Assembly (NCBI GenBank): GCA_964526035.1
Contig: CAZGKE010000156.1
Coordinates: 1-7,882 of the forward strand
Source of the DNA: DAOMOD01 sp964526035
GTDB lineage: Bacteria > Pseudomonadota > Gammaproteobacteria > Xanthomonadales > BPKI01
Direction: 5' to 3'
DNA: 7,882 nucleotides
Below, piece by piece: positions 1-6,965 of the stretch (positions are counted from its first letter, which is position 1; each line of letters opens with the position of its first letter). The translations under genes and the position numbers were made by a program. The notes beneath the pieces are model-generated. The model was not told the origin of the DNA and did not search any database. It saw nothing but the letters and a program-made list of their open reading frames with translations.

Positions 1-1
1 G

Positions 2-484
2 CGCGCCCTGGCGCCGCTGATCGATCCCAACCTGCACAGCTGCGGCGGCGTGCGCCCGCACGGCGCCGAGAAGCTCAAGCACCCTGACGCCGGGTACTAC
101 ATCGTCGGCATGAAGAGCGGCGGGCGCGCGCCCATCTTCCTGCTGGCGACCGGCTACGAGCAGGTGCGCTCGGTGGTCGCCGCGATCGCCGGCGACTGGA
201 CGGCGGCGCGACGGGTGGAGCTTCAGCTGCCCGAGACCGGGGTATGCATTGTTTTGCAACGGCCGGCCGATCAGGGCGCCTGCTGCGGGGGACCACCGCG
301 TGTGGACGGCACCGCGTGTTGCCTGAAGGACGAGCAGGTTCGCCAGACCGGCGGCCGGGGGCTGAAGCTGCGCGTAGCGTGCGACCGGAGGCCGAGCGTG
401 CCTGCTGCGCGTGAGAGGCTTGAGGTGAACCGGCGAAGCGCGGGGAGAGCGACTTACCCAGGCCACATCCTTGACTCCAGGTAG
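2..484 (+). CDS. FAD/NAD(P)-binding flavoprotein oxidoreductase, C-terminal part (5' truncated)
   Basis: Only the last 160 residues are inside the window; the reading frame is open from base 2 to a TAG at 482-484. The visible part has the sequence character of the C-terminus of a pyridine-nucleotide/flavin oxidoreductase: a LHSCGGVRPHG stretch, then YYIVGMKSGGRAP, FLLATGYEQVRSV and LPETGVC. From memory, related proteins annotated as flavoproteins or NAD(P)-binding proteins, often near arsenic-resistance genes, share this block and then a Cys-rich tail. Here the tail shows ACCGG and ACCLKDE. Beyond roughly base 355 the frame stops looking like the family: no terminal Gly-Cys motif appears, and the last ~40 residues are Arg-rich and look like translated non-coding DNA (see finding). 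No catalytic residues can be judged because the FAD and NAD(P) domains lie upstream. The family call is fairly firm; the arsenic link is inference from family memory, and no ars gene is visible here. Confidence 0.68.
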   Translation, partial: RALAPLIDPNLHSCGGVRPHGAEKLKHPDAGYYIVGMKSGGRAPIFLLATGYEQVRSVVAAIAGDWTAARRVELQLPETGVCIVLQRPADQGACCGGPPRVDGTACCLKDEQVRQTGGRGLKLRVACDRRPSVPAARERLEVNRRSAGRATYPGHILDSR

Positions 485-527
485 ACGCTCTGTTCCGCGT
501 CAACCCTCGGTCTTGATCCCGCGCGCA

Positions 528-641
528 GGTCGGGACTGAGGCCCCTCCTGCAGAAGCCGTGCCCTGCAGGAGCGCACCCGTGCGCGACCGTTCCTTCGCC
601 TCGGTGCGGCGACCCGGTCGCCCACGGGTGGGCTCCTACAG
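528..641. repeat. REP-like palindrome cluster 1 (three units, alternating orientation)
   Basis: Three units of about 26-27 bp share a TGYAGGAGC head and a CGACC end. Unit 1 (528-553) is in reverse orientation with a GGGGCCTCAGTCCC-type stem. Unit 2 (564-590) is forward with core GCACCCGTGC. Unit 3 (615-641) is reverse with core CCACGGGTGG. Units 2 and 3 are inverted copies matching at 24 of 27 positions. Units 1 and 2 are separated by the 10-bp linker AAGCCGTGCC, which reappears as its exact complement in the cluster at 6709-6859. Layout and cores match the REP/BIME class of bacterial intergenic palindromes mobilised by RAYT (REP-associated tyrosine) transposases. No such transposase is in the window. 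Confidence 0.85.
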
Positions 642-659
642 AGACGTGGGCGTGTTCTT

Positions 660-690
660 CCCTGTTCCCTCTCCCCCTGCCCCGTTCCCC
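660..690 (-). other. Predicted G-quadruplex motif
   Basis: Read on the minus strand, this tract has runs GGGG, GGGG, GGGGG, GGG and GGG separated by loops of 3, 2, 3 and 4 bases (AAC, CA, AGA, AACA). That meets the standard G3+/short-loop rule with one spare run. It lies about 60 bp past the stop codon of the UPF0149 gene in the same sense, so it would be in the 3' end of that transcript if transcription continues. Folding and any role are inference. Confidence 0.6.
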
Positions 691-748
691 TTGGTGCGCT
701 GGGGTGAACAACCGCCAGGCATCAGCAGCGCATCGCTGCGCCGCGCGC

Positions 749-1423
749 TCAATGCACGCGGCGACCGCCGCGACGTTTCGGCGCGGGCTCGGGGTCGGTG
801 GCGGGTGTTTCGCCGGAGAGCCTGCGCAGGAGATGGGCGTCGTCTTCCGGCGGGAAGTCGCGCCAGTATTGGCGAAGGTCAAGGACCGCGCCGGGCAGCG
901 CGCGCAGGCAGTGCTCGACCTCGGCGCGATCGAGCGGCGGCTGGCCGGGATCGCGGAAATCTTCCCAAAGGCCCTCGTCCATCGACAGCGCGATGATCGG
1001 GTTGAGGATGTCCATCAGGCGCGGGTCGGTGGCCAGACGCATGCCCCAGATGCCGGCGCGCAGATCGACACCGGCCACGAATCCTGCGCACCAGCCGCCG
1101 GGGCCGCCGGGCTGGTCGGTATCGCCTTCGGCGATCATCGGCTGGTAGCGGAAGCGTTCGATGGAACGCTGCGTTTCGCGCTGAAGGCGCAGCACGAGGC
1201 GCACCAGATCGGCGGGCGGTGGCCCGACCTGTGGGGCTTCGGGATCGTTGCCGAGCACGCGCATCAACCACTCTTCCGGCCGTGGCGAGGGATCCGGTCC
1301 GACCAGGCAGGCGGTGAGCAGTCCCTGTGCGCCATCGAGCCCGAGATTGCCGTGCCGGTCACCGAGCCGAGCCGCCAGTTCCTCAAGCTCGGTCGGCAGC
1401 AGGGGAAGATCCAGCTCCTTCAT
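749..1423 (-). CDS. UPF0149 (YecA/YgfB) family protein
   Basis: The product is 224 residues. The UPF0149 signature is seen as a GLLTACLVGPDP segment (residues 34-45), an EEWL motif (50-53) and the hallmark WCAGFVAG motif at 111-118, followed by helical sequence and ILNPIIALSMDEG. Family members are small, mostly helical cytoplasmic proteins of about 180-220 residues; their biochemical role is poorly defined. There is no C-terminal SEC-C zinc motif of the kind found in some YecA proteins; the C-terminus is instead a basic, Pro/Arg-rich tail (PEPAPKRRGGRR). The ATG overlaps the stop of xthA by 4 bp (ATGA at 1420-1423) and is preceded by GGAG about 8 bases upstream, so the pair is probably translationally coupled. 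Family membership is confident; function is unknown. Confidence 0.85.
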   Translation of the reverse strand: MKELDLPLLPTELEELAARLGDRHGNLGLDGAQGLLTACLVGPDPSPRPEEWLMRVLGNDPEAPQVGPPPADLVRLVLRLQRETQRSIERFRYQPMIAEGDTDQPGGPGGWCAGFVAGVDLRAGIWGMRLATDPRLMDILNPIIALSMDEGLWEDFRDPGQPPLDRAEVEHCLRALPGAVLDLRQYWRDFPPEDDAHLLRRLSGETPATDPEPAPKRRGGRRVH

Positions 1424-2187
1424 GGCGCAATCTCCACGACGACCGGGGTGTGGTCGGAAGGCCGTTCCCAGGTGCGCGGCTCGCGGTCAATCGAAGCGCC
1501 GATGGTCGCCGCTTTCAAAGCCTCCGAGACCATCACCATGTCGATGCGCAGTCCCAGATTGCGACGGAAACCGGCCTGTCGGTAGTCCCACCAGGAGTAG
1601 TGACCGCCTTCCTCGTGAAACAGGCGGAAGCTGTCCAGAAGACCGAGGTCGAGGAGTCGCTGCAGGGCCTCTCGCTCCGGCGTGGAGCAAAGAATCTGCT
1701 CATGCCATTGCACCGGATCGTGCACATCGCGATCGTCGGGTGCGATGTTGAAATCACCCAGCACGACCAGCTTCGGGTAGCGGCGGATTTCCTCCTGCAG
1801 CCAATCGCGAAGGGCGTCGAGCCAGCGCAGCTTGTAGACGAACTTTTCGCTGCCCACGGCCTGGCCGTTGACCACATAGAGGTTGATGATGCGCAGGTCG
1901 CCGTAGGTGGCGGCCAGCACGCGGCGCTGCGGGTCTTCAATGCCCGGCAGACTGCGTTCGATATCCACACCTTCGCTGCGCGACAGCAGGGCCACGCCGT
2001 TGTAGGTCTTCTGACCATTGGACAGCGCGATGTAGCCGGCTTCGGCCAGCGCCTCGAACGGAAAACGCGCGTCGTCGAGCTTGGTTTCCTGGAGAGCGAC
2101 GATGTCGGGCGCGGCCTGCTCGCACCAGGTCAGCAGATGCGGCAGCCTCACGTTGAGCGAGTTGACGTTCCAGGAAGCGATCTTCAC
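1420..2187 (-). CDS. xthA: Exodeoxyribonuclease III
   Basis: A 255-residue Mg-dependent 3'-5' exonuclease and AP endonuclease of the ExoIII/APE1 fold, acting in base excision repair at abasic sites. The full catalytic set is visible: N7 in ASWNVNSLNVR, E34 in LQETK, Y104 in NLYVVNGQ, D145 and N147 in LGDFNIAPDDRDVHD, D216 in GLRIDMVMVS and the D245-H246 pair in RPSDHTPVV. The WWDYR motif (199-203) is also present. I start at the GTG at 2185-2187 rather than the in-frame ATG at 2214, because the family begins KIASWNVNSLNVR at residue 2, AGGTG sits 7 bases upstream, and 255 residues is close to the usual length. It is the first gene of a two-gene unit with the overlapping UPF0149 gene. Confidence 0.95.
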   Translation of the reverse strand: MKIASWNVNSLNVRLPHLLTWCEQAAPDIVALQETKLDDARFPFEALAEAGYIALSNGQKTYNGVALLSRSEGVDIERSLPGIEDPQRRVLAATYGDLRIINLYVVNGQAVGSEKFVYKLRWLDALRDWLQEEIRRYPKLVVLGDFNIAPDDRDVHDPVQWHEQILCSTPEREALQRLLDLGLLDSFRLFHEEGGHYSWWDYRQAGFRRNLGLRIDMVMVSEALKAATIGASIDREPRTWERPSDHTPVVVEIAP

Positions 2188-2194
2188 CGCGTTA

Positions 2195-2199
2195 CACCT
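2195..2199 (-). promoter_or_regulatory. Ribosome binding site that fixes the xthA GTG start
   Basis: On the minus strand AGGTG lies 7 bases before the GTG at 2187. The alternative ATG at 2214 would place this site inside the coding region and add nine residues (MRRECRCNA) with no counterpart in the exonuclease III family. Confidence 0.65.
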
Positions 2200-2332
2200 G
2201 CATTCGCGGCGCAACCGACCATCGAGATACCGGGTCCGCCGGATCCATCGCGACGGTCCGTCGGACCAAGCCGGTCATGGTGTGCGGTAGGCGGGGCAAT
2301 TCGGAGGCCGGGGTCGATGATGGAGGGCTGTC

Positions 2333-3370
2333 TCAGCCAGGCAGGTGATAGCCGTTGCCGCCGTGTGACTTGGCTTCGTAGAGCGCGGTGTCGGCTTCGG
2401 TGTACCAGTACGACCAGTCGCGATCGGCGTCGCACAGGTGTCCGCCCACGCTGATCTGCACGCGCAGCTCGTGCTGCGGCTCGGGGAAGCGCAAGGAGCG
2501 CACGGCGGCGACGATTTCGCGTGCGCGCGTCAGCGCCTCGTCAATGCTGTCGACCTGCGTCAACAGTGCAAACTCATCGCCTCCCAGGCGGCACGGCAGG
2601 TCGCAGGGCTGTGCCGTGTTCTGGACTTCACGTGCGACCGCGCGCAGAACGTCATCGCCCACCAAGTGCCCGCGCAGATCGTTGATCTGTTTGAACTGGT
2701 CGAGATCGATCAGCAGCAGGCACAGCTGCGTGCCGGGCACCAGATTCTGGCCGAGGGTGTCGAGGAACGCATAGAGGCCGCGGCGGTTGCACAGACCGGT
2801 GAGCTCGTCGGTGTGGATCAGGCGCGTTGCGGTGTCGAGCTGCGTGCGGGTATTGCGCAGCGAGTGCAGGGTCTTCAGCAGATCCTCGTTGCGGCGCTTG
2901 AGACTGGCCACCAGCTGCTGTTCGCTGGCCACCAGGTAGGCAAACGAGCGCCGCATGAAGTGCGCGACCATCTCCGGCTCGCGCTTGAGCAGCGCCTCGA
3001 AGGCTGCGTGCTCGATGACGTGCACCACCGACTGCCGTTCGGCCGCCGCGCTGGCGACGCGACTGTGGTTGCCGATGAACAGTGCCAGTTCGCCAATGAA
3101 TTCGCGTTCGCTGATCAGCTTGTCGGGCAGTCCGTCGCCGAAGCTCAGACGAACGCAGCCGGTCTCGATCACGAACATGCTGCGGCCGAGTTCGCCGCGG
3201 CGGAAGATCAGCTCGCCGGGCGCCAGCTCACGGCGCTTGCCGGTGGCGATGAAAAGTGCCATTTCCTGATCGGAAAGCTGCCTTGGCAGCAACGGCGTGC
3301 GCACCGAATTCCCCGAAGGGATCAGCGTACCCTCATCTTCGGGCACGACGTCGCTTGTAGCTGTAGACAT
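2333..3370 (-). CDS. Diguanylate cyclase with N-terminal cyclic-nucleotide-binding-type (CRP-like) sensor
   Basis: 345 residues; would make c-di-GMP from two GTP. Residues ~25-150 form a cNMP-binding beta-roll: GELIFRRGELGRSMFVIETG (52-71), then FIGELALF (91-98) and an Arg at 104 where the phosphate-binding cassette expects one. A heptad-like helical linker (~146-186) leads to the GGDEF domain: DELTGLCNRRG (188-198), metal Asp D222 in LLIDLDQFKQIND, GHLVGDDVL, and an intact GGDEF at 263-267. The inhibitory I-site RxxD is degenerate (Q254-P-C-D257), so product inhibition may be weak. There is no membrane segment, so it is probably cytoplasmic. The ATG at 3368-3370 is chosen over the upstream frame-open start at 3490 because GGGGGAA lies about 6 bases upstream and the cNMP domain then has normal N-terminal length. 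The ligand is not determinable; cNMP folds in this bacterial group may bind c-di-GMP instead of cAMP. Confidence 0.9.
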   Translation of the reverse strand: MSTATSDVVPEDEGTLIPSGNSVRTPLLPRQLSDQEMALFIATGKRRELAPGELIFRRGELGRSMFVIETGCVRLSFGDGLPDKLISEREFIGELALFIGNHSRVASAAAERQSVVHVIEHAAFEALLKREPEMVAHFMRRSFAYLVASEQQLVASLKRRNEDLLKTLHSLRNTRTQLDTATRLIHTDELTGLCNRRGLYAFLDTLGQNLVPGTQLCLLLIDLDQFKQINDLRGHLVGDDVLRAVAREVQNTAQPCDLPCRLGGDEFALLTQVDSIDEALTRAREIVAAVRSLRFPEPQHELRVQISVGGHLCDADRDWSYWYTEADTALYEAKSHGGNGYHLPG

Positions 3371-3479
3371 CTGAATTCCCCCCGGGACTGCTCCAGCCGT
3401 CGAGTGTACCCGATGGTGCCTCGCGGAGGATCGTCGCCCCGTCGGAGAAATGCTGCCGGCCGGCCCATGCGGCGACGCA

Positions 3480-3502
3480 ATCCGCCCCATACGGGGGCGG
3501 AT
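3480..3502 (-). terminator. Hairpin downstream of aceA, candidate terminator
   Basis: ATCCGCCCC at 3480-3488 pairs perfectly with GGGGCGGAT at 3494-3502 around a 5-base loop. It starts about 20 bases past the aceA stop and lies before the start of the diguanylate cyclase gene. The 3' flank in the aceA direction is TGCG, not a T run, so it is not a classical intrinsic terminator. It may be a weak terminator or a 3'-end stabilising hairpin. Confidence 0.5.
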
Positions 3503-3520
3503 GTTCGCGGTGCGCCGACC

Positions 3521-4828
3521 TCAGGCGACGGCGCTGGCCGCGGCCTCTTCCTCGAACTGCTCTTCCTCGGTCGATCCGTGCAGGGCCGACAGCGAACTGA
3601 CCCCGCCGGCGATCACCTGGTTGACCTGGTCGAAGTAGCCGGTGCCCACTTCGCGCTGGTGCTTGGCACCGGTGTAGCCATCCTTCTCGGCGGCGAATTC
3701 GGCTTCCTGCAATTCAACGTAGGCGGCCATCTGGCGCTCCTTGTAGCCGCGGGCCAGCTGGAACATCGAGTAGTTGAGCGCGTGGAAACCGGCCAGGGTG
3801 ATGAACTGGAAGCGATAGCCCATGGCGGCGAGTTCCTTCTGGAACGCGGCGATGGTGGTCTGGTCGAGGTTCTTCTTCCAGTTGAAGCTCGGCGAACAGT
3901 TGTAGGCAAGCATCTTGCCTGGAAACTTCGCATGGATGGCGTTGGCGAACTGCCGCGCCTGGTGCAGGTCGGGCGTCGAGGTCTCGCACCAGATGAGGTC
4001 GGCGTGCGGCGCATAGGCGAGGCCGCGGGCAATCGCCTGATCGATACCCTGGCGGGTTTCGAAGAAGCCTTCGACGGTGCGCTCGCCGGTGCAGAAGGGG
4101 CGGTCGGCCGGGTCGATGTCGGAGGTGAGCAGGGCGGCGCCCATGGCGTCGGTGCGCGCCACGATCAGGGTGGGCACGCCGGCGACGTCGGCGGCAAGGC
4201 GCGCGGCCACCAGCTTCTGCACCGCTTCCTGGGTGGACACCAGCACCTTTCCGCCCATGTGGCCGCACTTCTTGGCGCTGGCCAGCTGGTCCTCGAAATG
4301 CACGCCGGCGGCGCCGGCCTCGATCATGTGCTTCATCAGCTCGTAGGCGTTCAGCACCCCACCGAAGCCGGCTTCGGCGTCGGCCACGATCGGCACCAGC
4401 CAGTCGATGTCGTCCTTGCCTTCGGCATGATGGATCTGATCGGCGCGCAGCAGGGTGTTGTTGATCTTGCGCACCACCTGCGGCACCGAATCGACCGGGT
4501 ACAGCGACTGGTCGGGATACATGGCGCCGGCGCTGTTGGCGTCTGCAGCCACTTGCCAGCCTGAGAGATAGATCGCCTGCAGGCCGGCCTTGACCTGCTG
4601 CATCGCCTGATTGCCGGTGAGCGCGCCCAGCGCGTTGACGAAGGGCTGCTCGTTGAGCGAGCGCCACAGCCGTTCCGCGCCGCGCCGCGCCAGCGAGTGC
4701 TCGACGTGAACCGTGCCGCGAAGCTTGACCACGTCTTCGGCCGAATAGGGGCGGTCAACGCTTTTCCAGCGCGGGTTGTTGGTCCAGTCGATGCGGATCT
4801 GGTCGGCGGTCAGGCTTTGCGTCTTCAT
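3521..4828 (-). CDS. aceA: Isocitrate lyase
   Basis: 435 residues; cleaves isocitrate to glyoxylate and succinate, the first dedicated step of the glyoxylate bypass. Visible family marks: [10 protein letters not shown] (89-98), [18 protein letters not shown] with the metal-site Asp/Glu (148-157), HFEDQ (177-181) and the active-site signature KKCGHMGGK (186-194) with catalytic C188. Later come [15 protein letters not shown], and NCSPSFNW. Length matches the ~434-residue bacterial enzyme (E. coli type) rather than the long eukaryotic form. The ATG at 4826-4828 has GGAG 8 bases upstream and yields the usual N-terminus; the frame stays open further up but with no family similarity. The C-terminus runs about ten residues past the usual EEQF-type ending as an acidic/Ala tail. 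It lies downstream of aceB on the same strand with a 127-bp gap holding a REP pair. Confidence 0.97.
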   Translation of the reverse strand: MKTQSLTADQIRIDWTNNPRWKSVDRPYSAEDVVKLRGTVHVEHSLARRGAERLWRSLNEQPFVNALGALTGNQAMQQVKAGLQAIYLSGWQVAADANSAGAMYPDQSLYPVDSVPQVVRKINNTLLRADQIHHAEGKDDIDWLVPIVADAEAGFGGVLNAYELMKHMIEAGAAGVHFEDQLASAKKCGHMGGKVLVSTQEAVQKLVAARLAADVAGVPTLIVARTDAMGAALLTSDIDPADRPFCTGERTVEGFFETRQGIDQAIARGLAYAPHADLIWCETSTPDLHQARQFANAIHAKFPGKMLAYNCSPSFNWKKNLDQTTIAAFQKELAAMGYRFQFITLAGFHALNYSMFQLARGYKERQMAAYVELQEAEFAAEKDGYTGAKHQREVGTGYFDQVNQVIAGGVSSLSALHGSTEEEQFEEEAAASAVA

Positions 4829-4872
4829 GTGCGGTCTCCGGTGTTTCTGGTTTGGTGCGGCGAGTGGTGCCA

Positions 4873-4944
4873 TGCAGGAGCGGCGAGAGCCGCGATCAAA
4901 GGTTCTTGCGGAGCGGTGAATCGCGGCTTTCGCCACTCCTACCA
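4873..4944. repeat. Inverted REP-like pair between aceB and aceA
   Basis: The forward unit at 4873-4897 (TGCAGGAGCGGCGAGAGCCG core) and the reverse unit at 4918-4944 (complement TGGTAGGAGTGGCGAAAGCC) are imperfect inverted copies about 20 bp apart. Each unit is itself palindromic (GCGGC...GCCGC type). In the aceB-aceA transcript the pair could fold into a long stem or two small hairpins. This is the standard place for REP/BIME elements, between cotranscribed genes with different expression needs. The linker differs from that in the other two clusters. Confidence 0.8.
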
Positions 4945-4955
4945 AGAGCACGCGC

Positions 4956-6557
<1,602 letters not shown>

Positions 6558-6608
6558 GTGCCTTTTCAGCGCTGTGCTTCTGGGCCACCGACGCTACGCT
6601 TGCATGAC

Positions 6609-6660
6609 AGGTTTTGACAACATAAATGTTTCAATGCAGCATATTGGTTATGTCAATAGA
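6609..6660. promoter_or_regulatory. AT-rich dyad-rich island upstream of aceB (candidate operator/promoter)
   Basis: This is by far the most AT-rich stretch in the window, starting about 50 bp before aceB. It has TTGACA at 6614-6619 and the matching TGTCAA at 6651-6656, so a consensus-like -35 hexamer occurs once on each strand. Inner dyads are AACAT-AA-ATGTT (6619-6630) and ATGC-A-GCAT (6634-6642), the latter flanked by CAAT/ATTG. LysR-type operators usually are interrupted dyads of this kind. I could not find a convincing -10 box at 16-18 bp spacing on either strand, so the promoter is not resolved. Confidence 0.5.
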
Positions 6661-6708
6661 TGCGGTGCAACAAGGACTTGGTCGTGTATTGAGGTTCGGT
6701 CACAGGCT

Positions 6709-6859
6709 TCTGCAGGTCCGGGGGAATCCCGTCATAGACGCGTATCGGCGGAACCTACTCGTGGGCGACAAGGGCGCGGCTGCGATGGAACGGGACGGTC
6801 GTGCAAGAGTGCGCTCCTACAGGGCACGGCTTGTGTAGGAGCCCACCCGTGGGCGACCA
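6709..6859. repeat. REP-like palindrome cluster 3 (two clear and two decayed units)
   Basis: Clear units are 6796-6822 (reverse, 23 of 27 matching unit 564-590) and 6833-6859 (forward, 25 of 27 matching the complement of unit 615-641). They are joined by GGCACGGCTT, the exact complement of the 10-bp linker in cluster 1. A degraded forward unit lies at 6749-6773 (CTCGTGGGCGAC core). A more decayed one begins near 6709, where GGCTTCTGCAGG (6705-6716) repeats exactly the complement of 548-559, including part of the linker. The cluster occupies the leader side of the LysR-type gene. Confidence 0.8.
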
Positions 6860-6874
6860 GGCCTCGGCTCTCGC

Positions 6875-6909
6875 CACCTAACCACCTAATCACCTAACCC
6901 CTAACCACC
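6875..6909. repeat. Octamer tandem repeat (CACCTAAY)
   Basis: Three adjacent 8-bp units, CACCTAAC, CACCTAAT and CACCTAAC, are followed by a 7-bp variant CCCTAAC and a partial CACC. The minus strand reads GGTTAGG-like, with five or more GG runs spaced by 3-5 bases, so a two-tier G-quadruplex is conceivable. It lies about 60 bp before the LysR-type start codon and overlaps no gene. Confidence 0.75.
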
Positions 6910-6965
6910 AGCCGCGAAGCCGAAACCCCCAGACGTCCTGCAACCCCACCCCGAGCACCCACCCC

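Noticed and set aside
363..377. TGA read as selenocysteine in a Gly-Sec-Ser-Cys-Ala ending
   Set aside because: It would need a prior frameshift, and the following bases give only a weak CGC-GTA-GCG hairpin, not a bacterial SECIS-like loop. Frame decay or sequence error is simpler.
528..641. CRISPR array from repeated 27-bp units
   Set aside because: The units alternate in orientation, spacers are 10 and 24 bp and one is conserved between loci, and no cas gene is present. This is REP-type organisation.
704..1585. A 293-codon open frame on the + strand, and a 375-codon one at 1327-2454
   Set aside because: Both run antisense through xthA and the UPF0149 gene, whose products have clear family motifs; the + frames show none.
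2255..2267. GGTCCG-T-CGGACC palindrome upstream of xthA as an operator or terminator
   Set aside because: The one-base centre cannot form an RNA loop without losing pairs, there is no T run, and a short GC palindrome is expected by chance in DNA this rich in GC.
2438..4564. A 708-codon open frame on the + strand
   Set aside because: It is antisense to two well-supported genes (diguanylate cyclase and aceA), has His/Val/Gly-rich low-information sequence and no family motif. Such frames are expected opposite GC-biased codons.
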